Assembly: GCA_964019135.1 (NCBI GenBank)
Contig: OZ025252.1
Coordinates: 6,898,823-6,962,822, forward strand
Origin: Arenicola marina
Lineage: Eukaryota > Annelida > Polychaeta > Arenicolidae
Reading direction: 5' to 3'
DNA: 64,000 nt
The translations under genes were made by a program, and so were the position numbers. The notes beneath the pieces are model-generated. The model saw only the letters and a list, made by a program, of their open reading frames with translations. It did not search any database and had not been told where the DNA came from. This document shows, in pieces, positions 26,230-37,224 of this stretch; position 1 is the stretch's first letter, and each line of letters begins with the position of its first letter.

Positions 26230-26830
26230 TAACGGTTTTGTGAAAGAGAGACACGAAGATCACTGAAACATTGTCGATGTCTCTCCTCGTGTTCTCCAGA
26301 AAGCGATCAGTTAGGCCTACTTTGATGGCCAGTTGAGTTATTATATTATAAGAATCAATATATTAGTAAAGTATATATTCTCGGCTCATGTTAACTTGTC
26401 CAATAACACCATATTATTAAATAATTAGGTCTATCTTACATACATTAATAATCAGGGTGCTTAGATGCGAGCCTATAATTGCCTGTGTCACTTTGCGCCG
26501 CAGGCCGTGGCTATTTGTCTGGACAGCGTGTTGGGGCCGCCCCTTCCAAGCCTTGCCACATTGGCGTGCCGTGTTACGTGCTGAGGAAGGCGGCGGCGGC
26601 TGGCGAGCCCACCGGTCGGCAGTCGCGCTCCGCCAGGCCTGCAGGCAGTCGTCGGTCGCTTGCTGCCACCCGGCGGCCCGGGCCTCCGTGCCAGCTCCCT
26701 CCACCCCTCCCCCTCCCTCCTCTCCTCCCCCCGCCCGCCACCTCCCCTCCCTCCCTTGTCCAGCGGCCTAGCACCTACTGCCCCATCCCCCCGCCCCGCC
26801 ACGCGACCGACGCCGAGGGCACCGCCCCTC

Positions 26831-26960
26831 AGCCAATCAGCACGCGCCCAGCCGACTCCTTATGCGGAAAATGATTTCCTCCCCGCTGATTGGTCGACGG
26901 CCTGGAACCTCAGAGCTGGCACTGTGGCGAATAATTCGGGTCCTTTTTCTTATAAGATAC
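26831..26960 (+). promoter_or_regulatory. core promoter: two CCAAT boxes and a TATA box
   Basis: AGCCAATCAG at 26831-26840 is a canonical CCAAT box. CTGATTGGTC at about 26885-26894 is a second one in inverse orientation, and TATAAGATAC at 26951-26960 is a TATA box. Spacing (about 120 and 60 bp from CCAAT to TATA) suits an RNA polymerase II promoter firing rightward, with a start predicted near 26980-26990. The first donor, GTAAGTA at 27259, follows in the right place. The start site is inferred, not seen. Confidence 0.6.
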
Positions 26961-26984
26961 GTGCAATCAAGGTGAAATATTATT

Positions 26985-27258
26985 AGTCGTTTCCAATTTA
27001 GTTGCACAAGACAGAGAGAGGGAGAGAGGGCTGTGGAGACAGTCAACTTTAGCGGATGTTTATAACCTCACCACATCTGAGCACCCTGAGAACCCAGTGC
27101 CATATTGTGCCCGTGTGAGTTCGTGTTCAGGGTTTGATTTAAGCATCGGTTTATCAGCAACGGACTTAGGACCATATACCACGGCGGATCGACCCGCTTC
27201 GCATATAACCCGTAAAGGCGATACACATGTGGATTATCTTCCGATTTCTGTCCCACTG
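26985..27258 (+). other. inferred non-coding first exon of the homeobox gene
   Basis: From the predicted start (about 26985, uncertain by tens of bases) to a strong donor, TCCCACTG|GTAAGTATA, with GT at 27259-27260. The first intron (27259-27487, 229 bp) ends in a long pyrimidine-rich stretch and ATCATTTCAG. The exon has no long frame joined to the later ATG, so it is taken as 5' UTR. Confidence 0.45.
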
Positions 27259-27487
27259 GTAAGTATATTTAATTCCATAGTGTTCCAGTGCACAGATTAC
27301 TAATGAACACGTGTCACAATGGTGCGACTTTAACCAAGAAATTCTGGATATTTCCTGTGGATATTTGGCACTGTTGTTGGCCTCTGACGGCCATTAAATC
27401 CGGGCCAGACGGCCAGGCCACCAGCCTCCCCTGCCTCCCCCGCCCCTTCCCCACCACCCTCGCCTCACCATATTATCATCATTTCAG

Positions 27488-27717
27488 TGCTTAGGGCGAC
27501 ATCTGGCGGAGAAGCCTCACACTGAGCCGTGATCCTGAAGAGTAGAGTCCAGTCAATCCGGAGAAGCATCCTACAGCGACATTGTTCCGGATCGGGCTCG
27601 GAGTTCCTACCCCGCCCCTGCCCTGCCATCACGGCGCTCTCCGACACCCCACGGCCCGGGTACATCATAGGGACCCCCGTGTGGTCCCCTCCGCAGCCGG
27701 CCGGGCTGGGACAATCC
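27488..27717 (+). other. 5' UTR part of the second exon
   Basis: Begins after the acceptor ATTTCAG (27481-27487) and runs to the chosen ATG. The coding frame stays open upstream to 27529 without another in-frame ATG, so a non-AUG N-terminal extension cannot be excluded, but the ATG at 27718 is the simplest start. Confidence 0.5.
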
Positions 27718-27865
27718 ATGGCCGACGAGCAGCGAGTGCCAGGAACAGCTGTCGACCTGGATCTTCCGGAGAAGCGCAAGTTTGAGGACTTCCCCGCCCT
27801 GTATTCGATGGACCCCGCTGGAGTGACGGCGCCCCAGCAGCCCCGTAATCTCTCGGACCCCTCCG
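27718..27865 (+). CDS. first coding exon, paired-like homeobox gene (N terminus)
   Basis: Encodes 49 residues from ATG (context TCCATGG), starting MADEQRVPGTAVDLDLPEKR and containing KFEDFPALYSMDP. It ends at a strong donor, CCTCCG|GTAAGTACC, with GT at 27866, after the first base of a codon (phase 1). No domain is expected or seen: in paired-like genes this exon holds the variable N terminus and the next holds homeodomain helices 1 and 2. Assignment to the same gene as the homeodomain exon at 50962 rests on strand, promoter, coding quality and the absence of another candidate; the link is inferred across about 23 kb. It could instead be the first exon of a different gene. Confidence 0.5.
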
Positions 27866-30518
27866 GTAAGTACCCATGTCGCCTGTCCGCGATACAGCTA
27901 TGGTCACATTGTTGCACGGGACTGCTTCACACTGACTCCCAGAAATAATCCTGGAGAGCTCACTTACAGCTCTAAATAATGACCAGATATGTATATATCA
28001 TGTACCTAATATTCCCAAGTCATTTCTAATAGGGTGATCACTATTGCATTCTGCCCCCCCCCCCCCCCACCCCCCACACACACACACATCCCGCCCCAAC
28101 CGCCCCCGGTCGGGCGTTCTGTGGGATAACATAAGTAAACAGAACAGAGCCCCACCTAACGGACATTATCGGCACCGTTACACTTTACATTGACGACATT
28201 TGAAAAATAGTTCAGATGCGTACTCTGCTAGTAAATGGGATATCCTGTTAACCCTATCTGAAGTAAAATCAAGCCCTTGGTACACATAAAAAATAAATAT
28301 TATAATATTTCCATCTCATCAGTAAAGCCTGTAAATACGGCCAAAGACTGACCCATTGATGTCGGCTACAGTGGCCATAACGAGGGTGCCAACATAACAA
28401 ATATATTGACCATAACACAAATCATTTGAACTCTAAGTTTATAGAATAGTTCTGGCCAATACTCTCGTAATTCTGGCATATATCGCAGTTGATTATTTGT
28501 ATAAAGAATTCTCGATATTACACAGCTCACAAAGTGAAATTGTTTTTCCGGCATCATGTGTGCCCATTGTCCTGTCCCGATATGTCACCTGTAAGCAGCA
28601 AGGCATTATCCAAAAATCGAACAGAGGGTATTTACGATGTCATCTCAGTCAATCTCATAAACATTCATAGTATAACATTATAATAAGATTATTTGCTTCT
28701 GAAATGTGCTACAAAGTTCCCATCGCACGTCAAAGGCCGCGATACCCACTCCGACTGATCCGACAATAACCATTTCAACAAATAAACCACACGAGACGAC
28801 TATCCAGACAGTCCTCTCACCCCCCCCCCCCCCCCCCCAAGTATAAAGACTGCTGCACCGCGGACCACCAATGTATTGCACCTATAGCGCCTGTTGTCAA
28901 TTAAAAGATGACTCATTTCAGTAAATAAATATATTGGTGTGCTACAACAAAGCCAAACACGTATAAATTAATAACACGGGAAATTATTTCGCGCCCTTGA
29001 CGTGTGATGGGGGAAATGTGTACTACATTTCAGAAGCAAATTATATTCTTATTATACTGTTATAATAAACATTTTTATGAGTTTGATTGAGATGACATCG
29101 TGGCGTCCTGGATATCATTTGTAGCATCAACAGATCAATTACAGAAATGCTAAAAACATTTTTTTGGTTAAACCGAAAGTTCCTAATCGCCATCCGTATG
29201 ACTAAAGCAGCGAGACGTATTTCCGTTGCATCGATGAGTCCACAATAATTTGTAATAAATAGAACTACGCAAACAACCAGAAAAGATGCAGGCATAGCCT
29301 CTCCCCGTGAATTCCTTACCGTCAGCGCTGTTGCAAACACGGCTAAAATAAACAGTTTTCTATACAGGCCAATGAAAAACGGCTTCGACATGTTCTTATA
29401 TTTCCCAAGAAAGTCCCAAAGCAACATCAGCTCCACAGAAGTACATGAAGTGATTTACAAGGAGAATTTTCAAAGAAATTTGGTCCAGGAGCCAAAGCTG
29501 TATATTTTTCAACTTAGCCGCCAGAAATTAAATTGGACGATCTAATCCCATGGACAGTATATAGTTCTGCTACACCCCCCCCCCTCCCCCTTCCCTGTAA
29601 GTAGGGCCCTGCGGGGTTGGGCCTACATAACTGGATACGGTGCTAAAGGTCTGGTGAACGGTTCAGTCATGTCGCCTTGCCTGTCCACCATCACATTCCG
29701 TGTCAGTCAATTATTTCTCTTACACGGACGCCAGTATAATCGAATTATAATTTCGGTCACGGCACTAAAAAGCTATATTTTCTCCCTAAATTCTAAGTTC
29801 GCCTTTATTGTCATAAAAAAAAATGTGGAATGAAATATGGAATAATCAGAGGTTGTTTTGTACGTGGAGCGAGCGTGTGGCCCGTCTGCTGGCGGGTTAC
29901 CGCGAGCCGGGGAGACACACTACGGCAGTGTACGGTAGCTCCAGGCCTTCCCAATGTTACATGCTGTGCGTGACCAAGGATTAGGGTACGAAAGCGGGTT
30001 CAGGGCCCCGAACAGCGTGAATGAGTCCTTAATTCCTTTGTAATATTAATTGTAACAATTCTCGACACGTAAAGTTACCACTTTGGCGTTATTTATTTTA
30101 TTATTTCGGCTGTTTTCCGTCACCGGGTTGGTTTCCTGTACGGTATCATGGCCGAAGTGCATCTTTTATAATAGAAAACCAAGACACAAAATAATTGAAT
30201 AGCCGCAGCAATGCATAGCTGCAGCCGGGTGCCGTGTGAATAGGTCTATCCAACCAATAGCCCGCCAACAAACACGACAGAAATATTCAGTCGCATGATA
30301 GCGCCTCCACCACATACTGTGCAATTTAAGTACGCGGAATATTTGATTTAAATTTAGGAAATCAAAGTGCCAAGTGGAAAACCAAAATTTAGTTTAAATT
30401 ATTGCACGAGCAGAAGCTTCAGGCAAACACCATTGGGAAATAAATCTCTCATGTTTATAGGAATTAAAACGCAAAGAATGTAAACCGCGTAAGCTTATAT
30501 CAATTAGCGTATTTACAT
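27866..30518 (+). other. start of the large second intron, mostly unique DNA
   Basis: AT-rich DNA with a poly-C tract and CA repeats (28055-28088), another poly-C tract at 28820-28838, and C/G-rich patches near 29575 and 29880. A 131-codon hydrophobic frame on the - strand (29041-29436) is unusual for AT-rich DNA but has no recognisable family and is not called. No homeodomain-like exon was found here. Confidence 0.45.
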
Positions 30519-30904
30519 TGATACATGTATTACGCTATGCATAACGGATGATATACGAAATAGATTTGTGTCACACCGAAATGGGAAATATAAACAAAGA
30601 CAGGTGATTTCAATCGCAGACTTCAAGACAAATGCACGACAATTTTATTCACCATATACATATTTATTTCTATGTAATAATACAAAAATAAATTATTATA
30701 TTATTCGGTAGTGATACATGCATTACGCTATGCATAACGGATGATATACGAAATAGATTTGTGTCACACCGAAATGGGAAATATAAACAAAGACAGGTGA
30801 TTTCAATCGCAGACTTCAAGACAAATGCACGACTATTTTATTCACCATATACAGATTTATTTCTATGTAATAATACAGAAATAAATTATTCTATTATTCG
30901 GTAG
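30519..30904. repeat. 193-bp perfect-length direct duplication
   Basis: Two adjacent copies, 30519-30711 and 30712-30904, both 193 bp, both starting TGATACATG and ending TTATTCGGTAG. They differ at only a handful of bases (for example CAATTTTATT versus CTATTTTATT), so the duplication is recent. No gene lies in it. Confidence 0.95.
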
Positions 30905-32089
30905 TCGCTGTATATAATTAAAGCTAATTAAACAGATATTTCCGGCAATTTAAAAATAAATCTGTATGGGATACCAAAGTGAAAGGTGGTTATATACACT
31001 TAACACAACTGCAACGTTTGTTTCAAATTGTCGAGGCAAACCGGCCCGAATTTTTTTTTTGCATGACAGCTTACTACTGTAAGTTGGAAGCCTTGTGCAC
31101 TAATCACATATTTGTATGAAATTTACGTATTTTTTTGGCACCATTTTAGTGATGTTGAGCGGACTCTAGAAAATACATTTCAGTGATAATAAAGTGATAA
31201 AATAGATAATTTTTACCCAAATCAGGCCATAATATAATAACAAATTTAGATCCTGACCTGGTTTTGGCGCGAAACAACTGTTTTAAGTATCTTTAAATAA
31301 AGATCGGTACAAGAATTTAAAGGTGTCCACAGCATAGGCGCAACCGATAAAATAAAATGAAGCCAAAGAATTGTTGAAAAAAATATTGCGAAATATTTCA
31401 TCCATTATATGTAGTAAAAAATACCAAATCAATGTAGCTCCATAGTAAAATGAATAGAGCTGGCCCGCTATTATCTGGCGTTCCATCCCAGCTGGCCGCA
31501 TACCTCGTCTGTATACAACAGCTGTAGTGGGGTCAAAGCGAGTCGGCTCGCCGCTTTCATTGAGCGGCCCGCCTCAACGCCAAGTAACGTATTTCCAAGG
31601 AAGCTTTCCATAACTTGATTTCGTCTGATACAAATTGTATTTGCTGAAATTAGCGTTATGTGGTGCGGGTGTGGGTTCCTGGACCAGAGTGCGGGGACGG
31701 GAGGGGCGGGGAGAGAGAGGGGGGGAGGGGGGGGGGCGGTGGAGTCGGTGAAATGGCGTCGTGATGTCAGTGGCTGGAGCACCCCGCGCCGGCCGCATCC
31801 GGCCCTGGACCTGAGGGGGGTACGGCTGACTTTCGGGTTCTAATTCTGTAATCGTTTGCAAATTAATGGGCCTTACAAAGCGATGCGTGCCCAGGTAGCT
31901 AAACCACGGCATTCCGGTACATTGTGGCCGACTGACTGGCGGTGGGATGTGTTGTTGCGTGGTCCAGGCCAGCGCCGCCTATGAATTGGCGGGGAGGCTA
32001 GGGGCGGAAGGAGGGGGGCGGGGGCTGGGGGCGGGAAGGGGGGGGAGGCTCTGGCGGAAAGGAGGAGGCTGGGGGGGGGGGGGCTGGGA
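30905..32089. other. intron DNA, no recognised feature
   Basis: AT-rich to about 31450, then GC-richer with G runs at 31710-31735. Open frames up to 126 codons near 31950-32330 are low-complexity. Nothing recognised. Confidence 0.45.
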
Positions 32090-32355
32090 GGCGGGAAGGC
32101 GGGGAGGTAGGAGGCGAGGAGGGAAGGCTGAGGCGAGGAGGCTGGAGGCCGGAAAGGAGTGGCGGCAAGGCTGGAGGCTGGAGGCTGGAGGCTGGAGGCT
32201 GGAGGCTAGAGGCGGGCGCGAGGGGGCGGGGATGCTGGGGGCGAGGAGGCTGAAGGGCGGGGAGGCTGAGCGGGGAGGCTGGGGGCGGGGAGGCGGGCGC
32301 GAGGAGGCTGAAGGGCGGGGAGGCTGAACCGGGAGACTGGGAGCGGGGAGGCCGG
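32090..32355. repeat. G/A-rich minisatellite (GGCTGGA, GGCGGGGA words)
   Basis: Repeated 7-bp GGCTGGA units (about 32170-32210, at least six in a row) and longer GGGGAGGCTGAAGGGCG-type units to 32350. Glycine/arginine-rich and proline-rich frames on the two strands follow from composition. Confidence 0.8.
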
Positions 32356-32575
32356 TGCACGGTGCTCTGTGGACGGACCACGGTCAGACTGAATCCTGGT
32401 TGTACACTGGCCGCGAGTGAGCGGACGGGACTCGGGGTAAGAATACGATACTGACTGAAAATAGGATATTGACAAAGCGCCGTGCATTAGTGGACATTGC
32501 AAAACATTTCATTCAGGGATTTAACGCATGATTCCAGAGGTGCAATACCAAAATATGAAGATAAACTGGTTCAGT

Positions 32576-32772
32576 TGATTGTCTAGACCGGGTCCCTATT
32601 CCTGTAAATAAATTAAGATTGTCTAGACCCGTTCCTTATTCCTGTTAATAAAATTAGATTGTCAAGACCCTGTCCTCTTTATTCCTGTAAATACATTTAG
32701 ATTGTCTAGACCCGGTCCTCATTCCTGTAAATAAATTTAGATTGTCTGGACCCAGTTTCCTGTAAATTGTCA
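32576..32772. repeat. 42-bp tandem repeat, five copies
   Basis: Five copies of GATTGTCTAGACCCGGTCC plus TATTCCTGTAAATAAATTTA, diverged by substitutions and small indels; the last is truncated. TCTAGA recurs in three of them. Confidence 0.85.
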
Positions 32773-33640
32773 AACAATTACCATTGAACTCGTTTTATAG
32801 TTTTCCTTGTGTTGATATGCCAATCCAAGATATTATGCCCATTGCTTCCCTCTATTAAACGGCCGGCTTCGTGCCGTGTGGAAGTCATCGGAAGCACCAA
32901 GGCGGTGATTGGTTGGTTTAATACAGGCTGATGATCATTAGCCTCAAATAGCCTTGCGCGGTGCGCCTCACGACTAGGGATGAGGATTCAGCTATCACTA
33001 TGTACTAGATACTGGGTGTGCCTTATTCACTTGGTATTTATTACATCGATCACTTCTGTATTCCTTGCACCGACGCGTACTAGGGCGTAACGTGTATCGC
33101 GGTACCGCTGTAACTACATCATGGGGCCAAAGTTTCTGGCAATGGGTTTCCCGTTCGCTAGCGTCACTTGATTAAATAAAGGAAAAACTGTTGCCTAATA
33201 GACGAAAGCCGGCTGTAAAGTAATGCCTACCAGTTACAACAAATACTTCTTTTTATTCCATGCCGGAAATCTTTCTCGGGTCACTTCTAGGCGGAGACTT
33301 AATTACAGCGAAAAATTGTTTTTAAGGAAAATTCAGTTAGGGCGTCAGAAAGCCTAGTTTTTGTGGACCAGCACGGCGTAATTAACGCCAGTCTTGTTTT
33401 TACTGACAGGGTTTTTTGTTAAAATCCGAACCTTGTCCAACAGCGGCGTTTTATTGCTACGTCGTCGTGACTGCTATAATAGGGACATAGTTTGATGTAC
33501 ATCAGCTACATGATACAACCACTAATGTGAACACACATTATCACTTCTTCTTTTAAAGCTATTCCCCCGCACACGGTTGTCGGGCATTTCAAAACATTTT
33601 GTCATTTTCTAAGTGGCCATTCTGCATTGTCATTATTTTA
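32773..33640. other. intron DNA, no recognised feature
   Basis: Unique mixed-composition sequence. No long frame, RNA gene or repeat recognised. Confidence 0.45.
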
Positions 33641-33735
33641 TGGGCCTCCACTACCTTTGCTATTGGGCTCCAACATTATAATGTGGGCCTCCACTACCTT
33701 TGTTATTGGGCTCTAACAATATAAGGTGGGCCTTC
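33641..33735. repeat. 43-bp tandem repeat, 2.2 copies
   Basis: TGGGCCTCCACTACCTTTG starts at 33641 and 33684, with a partial third start at 33727, each followed by TATTGGGCTC-type sequence. Confidence 0.85.
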
Positions 33736-34573
33736 TTGACGAATTTATTTGAAAATGTAGCCATTTTATAAACAGCCACAAACAACGCGATCAAATCTAG
33801 GTCCAGTAAATTATAGAATAATTTACTGAATTAATTTAGCTTTATTCTGATTTTTAAAATTCATGATATATCTTCAGGTGCGAGGCCTTAATGCGTTATT
33901 ACGTATAATAACATCAACGAGGAATTACTTGGCGGGTCAGTTTCCGTTTGTTGACGGTTTGTAGTTTTCGTTACAACGACGTGATTGGGTCGGTAACTGC
34001 CTGGAGGGGGCGATATTACGTGGGGGGCAGAGAGAGGGTGAAAAACACCTGGACGGCCGGGAAGAGTAGCGGGAGGGGGAGGGAGGAGGTCACATACCTA
34101 AGCGCTGATGAGATTATGAGAAGTTAGACCCTGGAGGCAGATCGTCTTGGCTGGAATGAGGCAGACCGACACATGAATTTCCAAATTGAAAATGTTTTCA
34201 CTTTTAGTTTGAGTCTTTGTAGCGGCCACCAGCGAAAGGGAGGCGCAATTCCGAGGCATAATTTGGCCAGTTAATTCAATTTGCCGCAGTTAATTTGGGG
34301 GCTCTTCTCCGGGGAGCTACCGGGAGCCGTACCCACCCCGCACCCCCCCCCCCCCCACCCGCACCCCACCACCCCACCCCCACGGACACACGCACATTCA
34401 GCGCAGACAGTCATAGTTTGTCGATACTGGTTATAAGCCCGATGATAGGCCGACGGGATGGGGGAGATGAAGAGGGGGGGCAGGGCGGGGGTAGGGGCAG
34501 GCTTTGTAGAATAGGGATACAAGGCATGGAGTGGCCTGTGGGGGAAGTTGGGGGAGGGGGACCCGGGGGGAGG
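33736..34573. other. intron DNA up to the assembly gap
   Basis: AT-rich, turning GC-rich with C and G homopolymers after 34330. Nothing recognised; the last 100 bp before the gap is G-rich low complexity. Confidence 0.45.
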
Positions 34574-34773
34574 NNNNNNNNNNNNNNNNNNNNNNNNNNN
34601 NNNNNNNNNNNNNNNNNNNNNNNNNNNNNNNNNNNNNNNNNNNNNNNNNNNNNNNNNNNNNNNNNNNNNNNNNNNNNNNNNNNNNNNNNNNNNNNNNNNN
34701 NNNNNNNNNNNNNNNNNNNNNNNNNNNNNNNNNNNNNNNNNNNNNNNNNNNNNNNNNNNNNNNNNNNNNNNNN
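34574..34773. other. assembly gap of 200 Ns
   Basis: Exactly 200 N, a common placeholder length, so the true size is unknown. Both flanks are homopolymer-rich (GGGGGGAGG to the left, CTAGCGCCCCCCCCCC twice to the right). It is the only gap in the window and lies inside the homeobox gene's large intron. Confidence 0.99.
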
Positions 34774-35739
34774 TCTCGCATTGCTAGCGCCCCCCCCCCC
34801 CCCACCCAACCCATCTCGCCTTGCTAGCGCCCCCCCCCACCTCTCCTTACGGCCTTGTAGATTTCAATTAGGTTGAAGTGAAGCACGAGAGGCCCTCCCA
34901 CCCCCGCCCGTCTGTGCACGACCGCTACCGCAGCGCCCCCCCCCCCACCACCCTCCCTCCACTAGTCCTCATAGTGGCCGCTAGGTGGTAACGCTTCCGG
35001 CCCACTGCCGCCATCGCAAAGCCCACCGACGACAGATGTGGCCCCCATTATCGCCCATCATGAGGCCCTTCCTCCTCTGGGACAGCGCTGGGTGGACAGG
35101 GTTAGCTGCTTCCTCTCCAATCTGCCCCCCGCCCCCTCCCTCCCTGCCCCTCTGCTCTCCCCACTTACCCCCTCCCCTTTACCCCCCTCCCTCCCTCCCC
35201 CCCCCCCCAAACGCTCACAACACCCCACTGACAGCCGGGGGCCACTGAATGTCTCCCCTCTCATCTTGTCAGACCGGGTGGCTGGCCGGCTGGCCCCCCA
35301 ACCACGCTGACAGCGGCCATACGGCGGCCAGCGGCACGACCGACCACTGCCCCCCACCTCCCCGTTCCCTGCCTCCTCCCCCATCTCCCCCTCCCCTGCA
35401 CCCCCCCCCCCGCCCTGAAGCGCTGGCCATGCGCAGTGGGCACTGAGCCGTACTGATGACAGATCACCGAGGGAGGGGGGGGGTGGGGGGACCCCGGGAT
35501 TAGAACGAGTGACCGATCATCGTTTCGAAGCGGCTTCCTCGGGAAGCCTTGCATACATCTTTGATGAAGTCTTGATTTCCACAGCGATTGATATCCGTAA
35601 ATGTAAATACATTAGCAGTTAAATCAAAGTCATAACGAGTGTTAACGATGGGTATTAGGCCTATTGTTCGCAAATGACGGGGAATGGAGATTGTGGTCAG
35701 GGATCTAATTGTTTGACACCTGTAACTAGGGACCTCCTC
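34774..35739. other. C-rich intron DNA
   Basis: Poly-C and CCCTCC-rich sequence to about 35490, including two copies of TCTCGC(A/C)TTGCTAGCGCCCC at 34774 and 34813. Proline-rich frames up to 108 codons are compositional. Nothing recognised. Confidence 0.45.
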
Positions 35740-35744
35740 AATCT

Positions 35745-36055
35745 GGTAACCAAGGGCGCCGACACTGTGGGCTGGTAAACTATAAAGGGGTAGACACTGT
35801 GGGCTGGTAACTAGGGCGCCGACACTGTCGGCTAGTAAATAAGGGCGCCGACACTGTGGGCAGGTAACTAAGGGCGCCGACACTGTGGGCTGGTAGCTAA
35901 GGGCGCCGACACTGTGTGGGCAGGTAAAAACTAAGGGCGCCGACACTGTGTGGGCTAGTAACTAAGGGCGCCGACAGTGTGGGCTGGTAACTAAGGCCTT
36001 CGACACTGTGGGCTGGTAACTAAGGCCTTCGACACTGTGGGCTGGTAACTAAGGG
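35745..36055. repeat. 28-31 bp tandem repeat
   Basis: About ten copies of GGGCGCCGACACTGTGGGCT followed by GGTAACTAA, with length changes at TGTG/TGTGTG and the variant GGCCTTCGACACTG in the last copies. Confidence 0.9.
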
Positions 36056-37165
36056 ATGGTAGTCTCTGTGTCGCGCCTATTTTGTAATGTTTTAGTGCAG
36101 TATTAGAGTGCTAGAGCAGATTATGAAATTGTATTTATTATGGCAAATCCATTGTCACATGCTTGCTGTTTTACTTCTCTTGTACTTCAAAAGTTTCTAA
36201 AAGCTAAAGACAACCTTTTTAAATATGAAGGATGCGTACGACCCCAAACTTCTCGTTTACAACGATTTGTTGGACCGACCGTATTAATTCGAAGTCGTTG
36301 GAACTGTCCGTCGGCACCAAAAAAGAAGTCCCCATGCAATGTCCAATGTGACATAACGATAAGCTTAGAAAATAACAAGTATCTTCGCGCTTAGTGTATT
36401 GTAAATGTTCCTATTAATACCACGGCACGTTGCTTCGCGAAGGGGATCGCTTACTCTTAGAACAGTGTCAGTCGGTGTAGACCTAGATTATCTAGGCCAA
36501 GGGAAGGCCCTAGGTTAGCTAGGCCGTCTGACGGTCGTGGTTCTAGCCACGATGACGTCACACCGACGCCAGACGCAGTCCGATACGCCCAGACCGCTAC
36601 GGGGACGAACTTTACTTAGCAAGTGCGAAATCTGAAAGCGAGGCTGTCCCTGCGCCCGTGGCGGAAGCGAGGACTGTAATTGTGTTACCGCCGCCATTAG
36701 GGGCGCCACCTCGCGGCGACCGGCTCTCTCCGCCAGGTGGCGGTAGTGTAAGGTGTTACGGCGGGGCAGCCCGCCCCGGCGACACCCACATGTTGCGGGC
36801 GCCACTGCGGGCCTCCCACCCCCCCGCCCTTCCCGCCCACATAATGTCATCACTGTTATCACATTACCCGAGTGTTGTGCCAGGTGTATCTCGCTTACAT
36901 GTTCTACACTTTTAACTTGATCGAGTTAGCACCGGGAGGCGCATTCATCCATTTCGTGGGCCTGCGGTTGATGCGGTTTCTCCATGTCTGCCCCCGCGGC
37001 CGGGAGAGTTGTTATAGTCCGTCGTCCTTCACATTCCAACCCCAATCTGATCGTGCTCTAATGCAGAAAAAAAATGTGTTTTTTTTCTCGGAAAACTAGA
37101 ACTGTTATCCTTTATAATACGCATAAAACTACTTTTTGTCAGCGCACTTGACTGGATAATTCAGC
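36056..37165. other. intron DNA with a small CpG-rich patch
   Basis: The 36140-36394 frame (84 codons, +) has mixed composition but no recognised family. DNA at 36520-36830 is GC- and CpG-rich and holds one TGACGTCA (36553-36560). A short inverted pair, CTAGGCC/GGCCTAGG-like, lies near 36497-36520. No homeodomain exon was found. Confidence 0.4.
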
Positions 37166-37224
37166 ATGCATTTCAGTTCTTCTAAAGGCGTTCAGGATCC
37201 ACGCCGTCTGAAAAACCCAAACCC

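Larger units (their letters stand above)
26480..27870. promoter_or_regulatory. CpG-rich promoter region of the homeobox gene
   Basis: Most of 26490-26910 and 27560-27870 is GC-rich with many CpG pairs, in contrast to the AT-rich DNA around it. It spans the inferred core promoter, the non-coding first exon and the first coding exon of the homeobox gene. Open frames here (104-131 codons at 26457-26874) are compositional. Confidence 0.5.

Noticed and set aside
34295-34876. Frames crossing the N run
   Set aside because: The Ns are an assembly gap and carry no coding information.
36860-36900. Possible homeodomain exon end (HYP...CAG|GTGTAT)
   Set aside because: The upstream translation shows none of the helix 1/2 residues (no F20, no REELA-like segment).
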